A stretch of 64,000 nt of DNA from positions 186,001 to 250,000 of the forward strand of contig CAWJTR010000003.1 in assembly GCA_963845735.1 (NCBI GenBank), written 5' to 3'. Position 1 is the first letter of the stretch. Each line of letters begins with the position of its first letter. Shown here piece by piece: positions 49,782-58,586 of this stretch. The DNA is from AP-15 sp963845735. Lineage in GTDB: Bacteria; Pseudomonadota; Alphaproteobacteria; ATCC43930; CGMCC-115725. Both the position numbers and the translations under genes were made by a program. Under the pieces are notes generated by a model. It worked only from the letters and a program-made list of their open reading frames with translations. It had not been told where the DNA came from and made no database searches.

Positions 49782-50393
49782 ATGGAAATAAATCGGCTGA
49801 TCGCCGAACACGGCGCGTGGTTTTACCTGATCGCTTTCATCTGGACTTTTCTCGAAGGCGAGACGGTCGTGCTTTTTGCCGGTTTTGCCGCGGCGCAGGG
49901 GATGCTCAATCCTTTTCTGCTGCTGGCCGCAACCGGGCTCGGCAGCTTCGCCGGGGACCAGAGCTGTTTCTGGGTTGGTCGCCATTTCGGCTCGAGATTG
50001 CTCGACCGGTTCCCCCGCTGGCGGTTTGGCGTCGAGGCGGCGTTGCGCTGGCTCGAACGCTACAACACCGGCTTCATCCTGTCGTTTCGTTTCATTTATG
50101 GGGTGCGCAATTTCTCGTCTTTCGCCATGGGGATGAGCGCCATCCGCGGCAAGCGCTTCCTGGCGCTGAATTTTCTCGCGGCCGCACTGTGGGCGGCCGG
50201 TTTTATTGCTGTCGGCTATTTTCTCGGCCACGCGTTTCGCGCGGTTCTCGGCGATCTTGCCCGCTCGTTCAGCCTAGCGATGCTGGGCGTGTTTGTCGCC
50301 ATCGCCTGCGGCGTCGGGCTCGTCCATCGGGCGCAGCGCCGACGTCAGCTCAGAGTCCCGCCGGGGATCAAGGTCGCCGCGCCGCCGTCGTGA
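49782..50393 (+). CDS. DedA family membrane protein
   Basis: Polytopic membrane protein of 203 residues of the DedA/SNARE-associated family (undecaprenyl-phosphate and lipid flippase relatives). FIWTFLEGETVVLFAGFAA, the SFAGDQSCFWVGRHFGSRLLDRFPRW segment and FRFIYGVRNFSSFAMGMSAIRGKRFLALN follow the family pattern with conserved Glu, Asp, Gly and Arg residues. ATG 49782 has GGTGGGGGA upstream. Monocistronic; convergent with the SAM-hydrolase gene. Confidence 0.87.
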   Translation: MEINRLIAEHGAWFYLIAFIWTFLEGETVVLFAGFAAAQGMLNPFLLLAATGLGSFAGDQSCFWVGRHFGSRLLDRFPRWRFGVEAALRWLERYNTGFILSFRFIYGVRNFSSFAMGMSAIRGKRFLALNFLAAALWAAGFIAVGYFLGHAFRAVLGDLARSFSLAMLGVFVAIACGVGLVHRAQRRRQLRVPPGIKVAAPPS

Positions 50394-50413
50394 CGACGAG
50401 GCCATAGCGCCGA

Positions 50414-51172
50414 TCACGGCACCACCGAGACCGGAGTTCCGATGGCAAGGCTCAGCGCGCTGTCGGCGCGGCCCGCATTGACCGCGATCTCGGCGAGCCC
50501 GTTCGAATTCTCGTACCAAAAAACCGCGCCCGGCGGCGCGTCGGAAAAGGTGCGGGCGCGGGTCAGCACTCGTCCCTTGACGGCAAGCTCGCTCTTTTCG
50601 GGCAGAATTGCGGCGCGTAGCCCGGTCATGGCATTTCCATAGCCGTCGATATAGACGATCTCGGGCAAGTCGTCCGGCCAATCGGGGAGCCGGCTGATCC
50701 CCGCGCCGCGCAGGGCCCTTGCCGGCAACGTGCCGGCGGCAAGCCGTGCCGCCACCGGAGCGAACAGGTCGCGTGCGTGAAAGCTCGCCGACAGCCTGTC
50801 GGGCCGCCACAGGATCTCGGAGGTTTTGAGGGCGCCGGCGCGGCGCAGGACGATCTCGAACAAGCCATTATCGGGACCGACGTAGGAGCGCCCATCCGCC
50901 TCGACGACGACCGCGGCGCGGGCGCCGCCGACCCCAGGATCGACGACCGCCATCAGCACAGTCCCAGGAGGGAACCACGGGCCGTAGGCGGCCAGCAGAT
51001 AAGCCGCGGGTTTGGGCTTTGCGGCCGGCAGGTCGGCAAACAGATCGACGATCGGAACCCCGGCGGAGAGCTGATGCAGCACCGCCTTGACCTGGCCGGT
51101 ATAGGGCCCCGAGAGGCCAAAATCGGTGAACAGCACAATCATCGGTGGTTCCATTGCTTGGCGCCCGATCAT
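50414..51172 (-). CDS. SAM hydrolase/SAM-dependent halogenase family (DUF62) protein
   Basis: S-adenosyl-L-methionine hydroxide adenosyltransferase family member of 252 residues or slightly fewer; it hydrolyses SAM to adenosine and methionine. IVLFTDFGLSGPYTGQVKA, VLMAVVDPGVGG, YVGPDNGLFEIVLR and EIVYIDGYGNAMTG are the family motifs. Halogenases differ by a 23-residue insertion that is not evident here. No good ribosome site is seen; starts at 51172, 51154 and 51142 are all in frame, and the last two begin nearer the conserved core. Confidence 0.85.
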   Translation of the reverse strand: MIGRQAMEPPMIVLFTDFGLSGPYTGQVKAVLHQLSAGVPIVDLFADLPAAKPKPAAYLLAAYGPWFPPGTVLMAVVDPGVGGARAAVVVEADGRSYVGPDNGLFEIVLRRAGALKTSEILWRPDRLSASFHARDLFAPVAARLAAGTLPARALRGAGISRLPDWPDDLPEIVYIDGYGNAMTGLRAAILPEKSELAVKGRVLTRARTFSDAPPGAVFWYENSNGLAEIAVNAGRADSALSLAIGTPVSVVP

Positions 51173-51425
51173 GAGATTACCAACAGTTTATAAACAAAAA
51201 TTCGCGGCGGACTTTTGAGATCACGCTGCCACCGGCCCCGAGCGTCGCGCGAGGCACGTCTTGATCAATCAAAGGTTGGAAGATGACGTTGCGTTACCCT
51301 GGATTACGAGCGGGTTCTGCTGCTGATCGAGCGGCGGCAAGACGCCAGCGCGAATGGTTTCTCTTGAACATGCTAGCCGACTGCGTATCCTGTGGTGGTT
51401 GTAGGGGAATATTTGGGGGAACGCG

Positions 51426-51884
51426 ATGAGAAAAGCCGTCCTGGCCGCCGCGATCTTTGCAGCGGCGTCGGTTCAGGGTGCGTCGGCTGCCGACAGGCAT
51501 TGCTATTCGGCGGCAGATTTGGAGGCAGAGCAGGCGATTAGGTTCCAGACCAATCTGATGGTGATCAGCTCCGCCTGCCGGGACACCGTGTATGGCGAGT
51601 TTCGTGCGCGCAACACGGCCGCGATCATCCGCTACCAGAAAATCATGATCGCTCATTTTCGACGGGAGGGGGCCCGCAACGCCCAGGGCGAGTTCGACGC
51701 CTGGAACACCAGCCTGGCTAACGAGCTCTCGCTGCAGCAAGGCGTGCAGTCGACGGCGGTCATATGTCAGAAGGCGGTCGATCTCGAAAAAATGGCCAGC
51801 ACTCTCGATTCCAAAGGTTTGCATGACTACGCGGTCGCCCAGGCGGCAAGCCCGGCGGAAACGCATCCGAAATGCGGCAGGTAG
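51426..51884 (+). CDS. Secreted hypothetical protein
   Basis: 152 residues with a Sec signal peptide (MRKAVLAAAIFAAASVQGASA, probable cleavage after ASA at about 21). The mature protein is about 131 residues, largely helical, with four cysteines (HCYSA, SACRDT, VICQKA, PKCGR) that may form two disulfides in the periplasm. I do not recognise the family. The stretch 51173-51425 upstream shows no other gene. Confidence 0.65.
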   Translation: MRKAVLAAAIFAAASVQGASAADRHCYSAADLEAEQAIRFQTNLMVISSACRDTVYGEFRARNTAAIIRYQKIMIAHFRREGARNAQGEFDAWNTSLANELSLQQGVQSTAVICQKAVDLEKMASTLDSKGLHDYAVAQAASPAETHPKCGR

Positions 51885-51952
51885 AGCGATCTGCACGCTG
51901 CTGGCGTCTATCACGGAAGGGCGGCCTCGACGCTGCATGAAGCAGTGCCTAT

Positions 51953-52600
51953 GTGGCGAGGGTGCTGATCGAGGTTAATCAACTCGGCGCGCTGCTGTCG
52001 GTCGTCATCATCGACGTCGTGCTCGCCGGCGACAACGCGGTCGTCGTCGGAATGGCAGCCTCGGGCCTGCCGGTCGAGCAGCGCCGGCGGGTCATCCTGT
52101 TCGGCATCGCCATCGCCACCGCGCTGCGTATCCTGTTTGCGTATTTTGCGGCGCAGCTGCTCGTGATCATCGGGCTGACCTTGGCCGGTGGCATTCTGCT
52201 GCTGTGGGTGTCGTGGAAAATGTACCGCGAGATACGCGCGACGCCGACCAACGATCAGCTACTCACGGTTAGGGGGGAGTGCCGGCCGCCCGTTCGGAAA
52301 AAAAGCGCCGCGCAGGCATTAGGGCGAATTGTTCTGGCTGACGTGTCGATGTCGCTGGACAACGTGCTCGCGGTGGCGGGAACCGCACGCGATCATTTTT
52401 GGGTATTGGCCTTCGGGCTGGTACTCTCCGTCGCGCTGATGGGTATCGCCTCTAACTACATCGCGCGCTTGCTTGAGCGCCATTTCTGGATTTCATGGGT
52501 CGGGCTCGGCGTCATCACGTTTGTGGCGTTGCGCATGATCTGGGACGGCTCGACCGAGGTCATCCAGCAGACTTCATCAGCGGGCCTGTCGGGGCTTTAA
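51953..52600 (+). CDS. TerC family integral membrane protein (YjbE-like)
   Basis: TerC-type membrane protein of 215 residues, a family tied to manganese/metal export and tellurite resistance. Two internal repeats each hold the metal-binding motif: IDVVLAGDNAVVVGMAA near residue 20 and LADVSMSLDNVLAVAGTA near residue 125. About seven hydrophobic helices are visible. The start is uncertain: GTG 51953 is the longest, GTG 51962 also possible. I looked for a yybP-ykoY-type manganese riboswitch in the upstream 70 bases and saw none. Confidence 0.85.
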   Translation: MARVLIEVNQLGALLSVVIIDVVLAGDNAVVVGMAASGLPVEQRRRVILFGIAIATALRILFAYFAAQLLVIIGLTLAGGILLLWVSWKMYREIRATPTNDQLLTVRGECRPPVRKKSAAQALGRIVLADVSMSLDNVLAVAGTARDHFWVLAFGLVLSVALMGIASNYIARLLERHFWISWVGLGVITFVALRMIWDGSTEVIQQTSSAGLSGL

Positions 52601-52615
52601 TCGGGTGGCCCCGGG

Positions 52616-53551
52616 TCAAAGCGCCAATTCCCAGGTCTCGCCAATCAACTCGTGGCCAAAGCTGAAATGCGGCTGCGCCTCGATAAGGCGAAATCCCTCC
52701 CTTTCATAAAGGCGGCGGGCCGCGACCAGCACGCTGTTAGTCCACAACCGGACGGTTCGATAACCCGCCTGACGGGCAAAACGCAGGCATTCCTGCACCA
52801 GCCGCGCCCCGATCCCCAACCCGCGCGCCTTCGGCTCGACCAGCAGCAGGCGCAACTTCGCCACGGCCGCCGCTTCTTCGACGAGAACCACCGAACCGAC
52901 ATTCTCGCCGTCTTTCTCGGCGATCCAGCAGCATTCCCGCCGCGGATCGAAGGTCCGGATGAATTTCGCCACAATCTCTGCGACGAGGGCCTCGAACCGG
53001 ATGTCCCACCCGTATTCCCGCGCATAGAGCGCGCCATGGCGCTGGGTGATCCAACCCAAATCGCCGGGCCGATGCGGCCGCAGCAGATAGGGCGGCCGGT
53101 CCTCAGAATCGGGATCGAGCAGGCGCTCGATCGTCCGCGCCGCCGTGACCAGCCGGATTTGCTCGTCTTCCGGCAGATCGTGCAGCATGGCGCCGACTTG
53201 GTCGTGCGCGCGGGCGTCGAGCGGGGCGAAGGCGGCGTGCCCCTGTGCCGTCAGGGACAACAGCCCGAGCCGCCGATCGGACTGCGACGGGGTCCGGCAA
53301 ATCAGCCCGCGCCGTTCGAAACTGCGCAGGATTCGGCTCAGATATCCGGGATCCAACCCCAGTTGCGCGCCGAGACGCGTGGCCGTCAACTCCTCCTCGC
53401 GGGCGAGTTCATAGAGCACCCGAGCCTCGGTCAGCGAAAACGGGCTTTTCAGCAACCCTTCCACCAACACACCGATCTTTTGCGTATAAAAACGGTTGAA
53501 CCGGCGTAGATCGCGAATGCGCCCCTCGAAAGCGGTCTCGACCATTTTCAT
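52616..53551 (-). CDS. Bifunctional MarR-type regulator/GNAT acetyltransferase
   Basis: 311-residue fusion. Residues 1-150 are a MarR winged helix: LTEARVLYELAREEELTATRLGAQLGLDPGYLSRILRSFERRGLI, then the wing SDRRLGLLSLT. Residues about 155-311 are a GNAT domain with the acetyl-CoA loop EPKARGLGIGARLVQECLRFAR and RRLYEREGFRLIE. Such fusions are common in proteobacteria, and their targets are mostly unknown. A perfect palindrome lies about 50 bases upstream of the start, suggesting autoregulation. Convergent with the TerC gene. Confidence 0.87.
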   Translation of the reverse strand: MKMVETAFEGRIRDLRRFNRFYTQKIGVLVEGLLKSPFSLTEARVLYELAREEELTATRLGAQLGLDPGYLSRILRSFERRGLICRTPSQSDRRLGLLSLTAQGHAAFAPLDARAHDQVGAMLHDLPEDEQIRLVTAARTIERLLDPDSEDRPPYLLRPHRPGDLGWITQRHGALYAREYGWDIRFEALVAEIVAKFIRTFDPRRECCWIAEKDGENVGSVVLVEEAAAVAKLRLLLVEPKARGLGIGARLVQECLRFARQAGYRTVRLWTNSVLVAARRLYEREGFRLIEAQPHFSFGHELIGETWELAL

Positions 53552-53599
53552 TGCCTCGCGCCTGAATCGAGTCGACGGATTCGATCGTCAACCAATTTA

Positions 53600-53612
53600 T
53601 TGACTAAGTCAA
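53600..53612. promoter_or_regulatory. Palindromic operator candidate for the MarR-GNAT gene
   Basis: TTGACT-A-AGTCAA, a perfect 6-1-6 palindrome, 49 bases upstream of the MarR-GNAT start. Minus-strand copies of TTGAC within and beside it (TTGACTTAGTCAATAAATTGGTTGAC) could serve as a -35 region, so binding would block the promoter. The AT-rich patch (53590-53616) stands out from its surroundings. Size and symmetry suit a MarR dimer; binding is inferred. Confidence 0.5.
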
Positions 53613-54022
53613 CTAATGGGGGCCGATCAGCGGGTCGGCCGTCCGTCCGTTGCCTTCGATTTCATCGAGGTGCTCGGCGACTTCGACGGCAGTCAGTCAG
53701 ACCAGCCGCTCGTTTTTCGGCGACGATCGATATAGCAATGCCCGCAGGTCAGGTTGAGAGCGTGCCGATGTTGAACCACAGGGTCTCCACCCCTAAAGCG
53801 CGCCATGCGGGCGCTTCCCGCCACTGGCAGCGAGAAAGAGATTCAGAAACTTGCGCGGGTCCATGGCGACCTACTTGCAAAGGCCGATATTCGACCCCGC
53901 AGGCTTACTTCGGTGCGGCCGATCCAGCGATCGGTTTCCCCAATCACCTCCCCGTGAGGCGGCGAGTTGCGGTACCCACTCATCGGCCCTAGGTTATGCT
54001 TTTGGCCGCCGCCGCTAGAAAC
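53613..54022. other. Intergenic region, no supportable gene
   Basis: About 410 bases between the MarR palindrome and the URC1-like gene. Forward frames are open for up to 130 codons but show no family and no ribosome site. Presumably this holds the promoter of the uracil operon; no convincing -35/-10 pair was identified. Confidence 0.4.
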
Positions 54023-55279
54023 ATGACGGAGCACTCGATCCCGCGTCACATCCGGCTCACCTCCCATCCGGGGAGCGCAGGACAAGGAGCGATCCCGCTG
54101 CGTTGGGGTGCCGCCGACCCTACCGGACGCGGACCGGTAGTAGCGAGCCCGGCCGAACCGGGCCAGCGAAATGCCATCGGTTCCTATTCCGGCGCCTATG
54201 GGCTCTATCGCGCGCTGGCGGTGGCGACTAGAGCGCTGGCGCGGGACCATCGCCCTGATCTGACTGACACGGCACCCGCAGCCGTGATCGCGCCCAGCCT
54301 GCAATGGGCCGACCCAGCCAAGATCGTGTCGCTCGATCCCTGGGGTCATCTGGTCGGTGAAGTGTTCGCCGCGGAGATCCGCGCCGGCGTCGACGTGCGC
54401 CCGACGATCGCGATCACCACCGCACGGATCGCGATGCCAGAGATCCACCAGCTGATCGCAGAAGACGGGCTCAAGCCAGACGGACGGGTGCTCCTCGCCA
54501 ATGGCGAGATCCGCGTCACCAAGGCGGCGATCGACCCGGTATGGCACTTGCCGGGTCTCGCCGCCCGCTTTGGCGTTGTCGAGGCGGATCTGCGGCGCAG
54601 CCTGTTCGAGGAAACCGGCGGTATGTTCCCCGAACTCGTCACCCGGCCAGACCTCGAGATCCTGCTACCGCCGATCGGCGGCACGACGGTCTATCTGTTC
54701 GGCGAGGTTGAGAGGATCGCCGCGCCGGACACGGTCATCGCCTGCCGCGTCCACGACGAGTGTAACGGCTCCGACGTGTTCGGCTCGGACATCTGCACCT
54801 GCCGGCCCTATCTGGTGCACGGTATCGAAGTCTGCGTCGCGACCGCGCAACAGGGCGGGGTTGGGGCCATCATCTACAACCGCAAGGAGGGCCGCGCACT
54901 CGGCGAAGTCACCAAGTTCCTGGTCTACAATGCCCGCAAGCGCCAGCGCGGCGGTGACCGAGCTGACACCTATTTTCACCGCACCGAATGTGTCGCCGGG
55001 GTGCAGGATCTGCGCTTTCAGGAGTTGATGCCGGACGTGATCCATTGGCTCGGCATCTGCCGGATCGACCGCTGGGTGTCGATGTCGAACATGAAGAGAG
55101 CGGCGCTCGAAGCGCAGGGGATCGAGGTAGTCGAGCAGGTCGCGATCCCGGATCGGCTCGTACCCCTCGATGCCACAGTCGAAATCGAGGCCAAGAAGGC
55201 AGCCGGATATTTCGCGCCGTCGGGCATGCCGGACGCGGAGGAATTGCACAACGTCAAAGGCCGTGCCCTCGGCGAGTGA
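54023..55279 (+). CDS. GTP cyclohydrolase II-like protein of uracil catabolism (URC1-like)
   Basis: 418 residues; the C-terminal half is a GTP cyclohydrolase II (RibA) fold. The zinc ligands are kept as Cys247, Cys258 and Cys260 in the spacing C-x10-C-x-C (HDECNGSDVF...ICTC), and YNRKEGRALGE at about 285-295 matches the nucleotide-binding RxEGR segment. The roughly 200-residue N-terminal extension (GSYSGAYGLYRALAVATRAL, HQLIAEDGLKPDGRVLLANGEIRVTKAAIDPVWHLPG) is characteristic of Urc1 rather than RibA. It is followed by DUF1688/Urc4 and uracil phosphoribosyltransferase, the URC gene set. It should act on UMP or a derivative, opening the pyrimidine ring. Confidence 0.85.
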   Translation: MTEHSIPRHIRLTSHPGSAGQGAIPLRWGAADPTGRGPVVASPAEPGQRNAIGSYSGAYGLYRALAVATRALARDHRPDLTDTAPAAVIAPSLQWADPAKIVSLDPWGHLVGEVFAAEIRAGVDVRPTIAITTARIAMPEIHQLIAEDGLKPDGRVLLANGEIRVTKAAIDPVWHLPGLAARFGVVEADLRRSLFEETGGMFPELVTRPDLEILLPPIGGTTVYLFGEVERIAAPDTVIACRVHDECNGSDVFGSDICTCRPYLVHGIEVCVATAQQGGVGAIIYNRKEGRALGEVTKFLVYNARKRQRGGDRADTYFHRTECVAGVQDLRFQELMPDVIHWLGICRIDRWVSMSNMKRAALEAQGIEVVEQVAIPDRLVPLDATVEIEAKKAAGYFAPSGMPDAEELHNVKGRALGE

Positions 55280-56474
55280 CGATGCGGCGCGGGCGACGGC
55301 CCTCCTGAGCGCAGCGGCGGTCCGCGAGCGCTGCGAGATGGTCTTCGCTGCCGCCGAGCGTGAAGAAACCCGGCATTTCCGCATCGTGCCATCTCTATTG
55401 AACACCGCCGCAGACCGCGTCGTCGCCGTCACCCGTCGGCGCTATCCTGGCCTCGCTGTCCCCTATCACAGCCGCTGGCGCCATTTTTCAGCGGGCGGAG
55501 TCGACCGCGCGGCACTGGTGGCGCCGGAAGCCGATATCGCCGAGCAGGCGCGAGCCCGGATCGATCTCGCTTTCGTCTCGGTCCTGCTCGATGCCGGAGC
55601 GGGAGCAGGGTGGCGTTATTGCGAGGCGGAAACCGGCCAGGCGCTTTCCCGTTCAGAGGGGCTAGCCGTAGCGACCCTACGCGCGATGCAGCAAGGGCTG
55701 TTCTCAGCTGATCTCGCGGCCCCGTGGCGCGCCGATGCCGGGGCGCTGACGCGGCTCACGTCGCAACGTCTTGCACGCGCGTTCCAGCACGGCGCAGGCA
55801 ACGAACTCCTCGGGTTCGACGCCCGAGCCGCGCTGCTGCGCCGTTTAGGCGAGCTGTGCGCCACTGATCCGGCGCGGTTCGGGACGCCGGGGCGCCCCGG
55901 AAATCTCTACGATTACTGGCGCGGGCTCGGGGGAGCCGTGCGCGCCGCGGAAATCCTGCGTGTCCTGCTGTATTCGCTCGGGCCGATCTGGCCCGGCCGC
56001 ATCAGTCTCGGCGGCGTGTCCCTTGGCGATTGTGGCCGGCACGCCGCAATTCCGGGCGACAGGCTCGTACCGTTTCACAAGCTCTCCCAGTGGCTCGCTT
56101 ATTCGCTTGTGGAGCCACTGGAGGCCGGGGGCGTGGGAGTTGCGGGGCTCGACGCATTGACCGGTCTCGCCGAATATCGCAATGGCGGCCTGTTTATCGA
56201 CTGCGGCGTCATCGAGCCGCGTAACCCCGCCCTCTTGCAACGTCCCCTCGGTGCGCTGAGCGAGCCGGTCGTCGAATGGCGAGCCTTGACCGTGGCGTTG
56301 CTCGATCGTCTGGCGCCGCGTGTACGCGAGCGGCTCGGCAAGAACGCGCGAGACTTTCCGCTCGCCTGTTTGCTCGAAGGCGGTAGCTGGGCATCAGGGC
56401 GTGAAATTGCCTTCGAACGCCGGCTGGACGGCAGCGCTCCGATCCTGATCACTAGCGACGGCACCTTGTTCTAG
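55263..56474 (+). CDS. DUF1688 (URC4-like) protein of uracil catabolism
   Basis: 403 residues matching the DUF1688/Urc4 family, required for uracil breakdown by the URC route. Recognisable parts are AVPYHSRWRHFSAGGVDR, RIDLAFVSVLLDAGAGAGWRY, SRSEGLAVATLRA, FDARAALLRRLGELC, DRLVPFHKLSQWLAYSLVEPL and NGGLFIDCGVIEP. The start is probably GTG 55263 (AAAGGCC upstream), giving a 17-base overlap with the URC1-like gene. No ATG lies before the conserved region. The catalytic chemistry is not established; the reaction follows the Urc1 step. Confidence 0.87.
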   Translation: MPSASDDAARATALLSAAAVRERCEMVFAAAEREETRHFRIVPSLLNTAADRVVAVTRRRYPGLAVPYHSRWRHFSAGGVDRAALVAPEADIAEQARARIDLAFVSVLLDAGAGAGWRYCEAETGQALSRSEGLAVATLRAMQQGLFSADLAAPWRADAGALTRLTSQRLARAFQHGAGNELLGFDARAALLRRLGELCATDPARFGTPGRPGNLYDYWRGLGGAVRAAEILRVLLYSLGPIWPGRISLGGVSLGDCGRHAAIPGDRLVPFHKLSQWLAYSLVEPLEAGGVGVAGLDALTGLAEYRNGGLFIDCGVIEPRNPALLQRPLGALSEPVVEWRALTVALLDRLAPRVRERLGKNARDFPLACLLEGGSWASGREIAFERRLDGSAPILITSDGTLF

Positions 56475-56479
56475 GAGCA

Positions 56480-57127
56480 ATGCAGATGCAGCAGCCACGG
56501 CCGGGATTGACCGTCGTCGATCATCCTCTGGTCCAGCACAAGCTGTCGTTGATGCGCGATCGCGACACCCCGACCGCCGAGTTCCGTCGGCTGCTGCGCG
56601 AGATCAGCCTGCTCTTGGCCTATGAAGCGACACGGGAGTTGCCGGTCGAAAACACCGAGATCGATACCCCTCTCGAACGCGGCACCTTCCCGCTGTTGTC
56701 AGGCAAGAAGCTCTGCCTCGTATCGATCCTGCGCGCCGGGAACGGCATTCTCGATGGCATGCTCGACCTTCTGCCGTCCGCGCGGGTCGGTCATATCGGC
56801 ATCTACCGCGAACCACAGACTTTGCAGGCGATCGAATACTATTTGAAACTGCCGGACGATCTGGCCGAGCGCGATGTTCTCCTAGTCGACCCGATGCTGG
56901 CTACCGGCAACTCGGCTGTGGCAGCGGTCTCTCGTCTGGTCGAGCTCAAAGCGCGGTCGATCAAATTCGTCTGCCTGGTCGCCGCTCCGGATGGCGTCGA
57001 CAAAATGCTGTCGATCTTCCCTGAGGTGACGATCGTCGCCGCGGCGCTTGACCGCTGCCTCGACAGCCACGGTTATATCCTGCCCGGTCTCGGCGATGCC
57101 GGCGACCGGCTCTTCGGAACCAAGTAG
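56480..57127 (+). CDS. upp: Uracil phosphoribosyltransferase
   Basis: 215 residues; converts uracil and PRPP to UMP. The PRPP loop DVLLVDPMLATGNSAVAAV is at about residues 132-150, LVSILRAGNGILDGMLDLLP at about 80-99, and the C-terminal uracil site LDRCLDSHGYILPGLGDAGDRLFGT is complete. AGGAG overlaps the stop of the DUF1688 gene; ATG 56480 or, with better spacing, ATG 56486 may be used. In the URC route this enzyme (Fur1/Urc6 equivalent) makes the UMP that Urc1 acts on. Confidence 0.92.
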   Translation: MQMQQPRPGLTVVDHPLVQHKLSLMRDRDTPTAEFRRLLREISLLLAYEATRELPVENTEIDTPLERGTFPLLSGKKLCLVSILRAGNGILDGMLDLLPSARVGHIGIYREPQTLQAIEYYLKLPDDLAERDVLLVDPMLATGNSAVAAVSRLVELKARSIKFVCLVAAPDGVDKMLSIFPEVTIVAAALDRCLDSHGYILPGLGDAGDRLFGTK

Positions 57128-57456
57128 CGCCTATTTGCCGCCGTGCGGATCGCCCCGAAGCGCTAGAACTCACCAACAGAACCCCGGCGCTAGCTACGGC
57201 TCGGGAAGATGCTTTTCACGCCAGTCCGCCCCACGTTTGGTTGGCACATCAGCCGCTCTTGGATCTGATCGTCACCTTCGACGAGGCGAGGAGCGAGATC
57301 TACTCGGCCCTTCTGGTCGAAGAAGAGGGCGCCGCCTCGAGCTTTCGGGCTGGACGAAACTAATTGGGACGAAGGGGTTGTTGTGCTCATTCTACACCAA
57401 TTCGAGTGACTGGACATCGAGCCGCCACTTCTTCTATAAGCGCCGCTCGCCGGAGC
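57128..57456. other. Intergenic region upstream of tRNA-Phe
   Basis: A minus-strand open frame covers 57190-57483 and runs into the tRNA. Its last 45 codons (FDQKGRVDLAPRLVEGDD, then QERLMCQPNVGRTGVKS) look protein-like, so it may be the 3' remnant of a gene cut when an element inserted at the tRNA. The family is not recognised and no start site is evident. Confidence 0.35.
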
Positions 57457-57532
<76 letters not shown>

Positions 57533-57586
57533 TCATCGCCCTCAAGCTACCGAAAGCATTGGATAGCTTGACTTAATACCTGATCC

Positions 57587-57757
57587 TTGCTGGCAACGGT
57601 CAGGCCAGGCTCTCATCTGCAGCAGATCGACAACATCTGGTATTACAGGCCACGCCATGCACCCGATGCCTTCAGCAGGCGCATTGTCGGGGTGTCGCTG
57701 AAGACCATCAGTCGAACCGACGCGGCGCGGCTGAGCAGCAGGACGCCGACATCGAGG
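57587..57757 (+). pseudogene. Integrase N-terminal remnant next to tRNA-Phe
   Basis: A forward frame from about 57587 reads LQQIDNIWYYRPRHAPDAFS, then RRIVGVSLKTISRTDAARLS. This resembles the N-terminal DUF6538-type domain of phage/ICE tyrosine recombinases (x-WYYRRRVPxxF...VSLKTxDRxxA). The open frame ends at TAA 57826, about 80 codons, with no SAM-like or catalytic domain. Position directly after a tRNA 3' end is where such integrases lie. No duplicated tRNA end was noticed in the window. Nothing else is seen up to 57851. Confidence 0.5.
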
Positions 57758-57851
57758 CGCGGCTACGCCGTGCGCATGCAATCGGTCATGTCCGCAATGT
57801 CCCGGTCGAGTTTTTTCAAACCATAACCGTACGGATCACAGGCTTCCAGGC

Positions 57852-58577
57852 CTATCGGGCGCGGAGCAGCACGTCGCGGGCGCGGTTGATCTTGGTCGCC
57901 AGATAATCCGACCCGCCGTGGTCGGGGTGCAATTTGACCATCAGCCGGCGATGGGCTTCCTTGATCTCGTTCGCGCTGGCCCCGGGCTTCACGCCGAGGA
58001 TCGCGTAAGCTTCCTCGACGCTCACATCGCCGCTCGTCGGTCGCGTGCCGCCACCTTTGGCCCCGGCGCCGCTGCCGCGTCCGCCGGCGAGCTCGTCCCG
58101 CCAATCGGGGTGGAGGCGATCGAGATAGGCTTCGAGCAGACGGACGCCTTCCTCGTCTTCCGCGCGGCATTCGCGCAGCAGCGCCAGCAGATCCCCGACG
58201 CCGAGCTCTTCAACCCGCAACCCGGCAAATTGGCCGCGCAACACGGTGCCGCTCATGCTGCCGGTATCGTGATCTAGGCTCATGCGCAAAAAAGCAGTGG
58301 TCACCGTCGAGGTCTGGCCCCCGGCCGGGGCGCGGTGGCGGTCGATAAAGCCGCGGATCCGGGACAAGAGCGGCATCGACATGGCGAGCGGAAAGAGCAA
58401 CGCCGCGAACTCCCGCGCCGGTGGGAGGAGCACCAGCGCGAGTACGGCCACGCCCGCGATCGTGATACCCGACCATTTGAGATTGCGCGCCAGCCTTGCT
58501 GGATCGGCGTTGGCGAACAGATAGACGAGCAGCAGAAAGCCGCCGAGAACTGCGAATCCGCCAAGCAGGAACAGCAT
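57852..58577 (-). CDS. Membrane-anchored J-domain protein
   Basis: 241 residues. Two N-terminal hydrophobic helices (about 2-22 and 34-55) anchor it, and the C-terminal 60 residues are a J domain: EEAYAILGVKPGASANEIKEAHRRLMVKLHPDHGGSDYLATKINRARDVLL with the essential HPD. This is the TIM14/DjlA-like layout seen in many alphaproteobacteria, with the cytoplasmic J domain recruiting DnaK at the membrane. It lies 9 bases after the VWA-like gene on the same strand, so co-transcription is likely. Confidence 0.85.
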   Translation of the reverse strand: MLFLLGGFAVLGGFLLLVYLFANADPARLARNLKWSGITIAGVAVLALVLLPPAREFAALLFPLAMSMPLLSRIRGFIDRHRAPAGGQTSTVTTAFLRMSLDHDTGSMSGTVLRGQFAGLRVEELGVGDLLALLRECRAEDEEGVRLLEAYLDRLHPDWRDELAGGRGSGAGAKGGGTRPTSGDVSVEEAYAILGVKPGASANEIKEAHRRLMVKLHPDHGGSDYLATKINRARDVLLRAR

Positions 58578-58586
58578 CGCCGTCCG

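Noticed and set aside
51885..51952. Manganese riboswitch upstream of the TerC gene
   Set aside because: Only 68 bases separate the genes, and the conserved yybP-ykoY core was not found.
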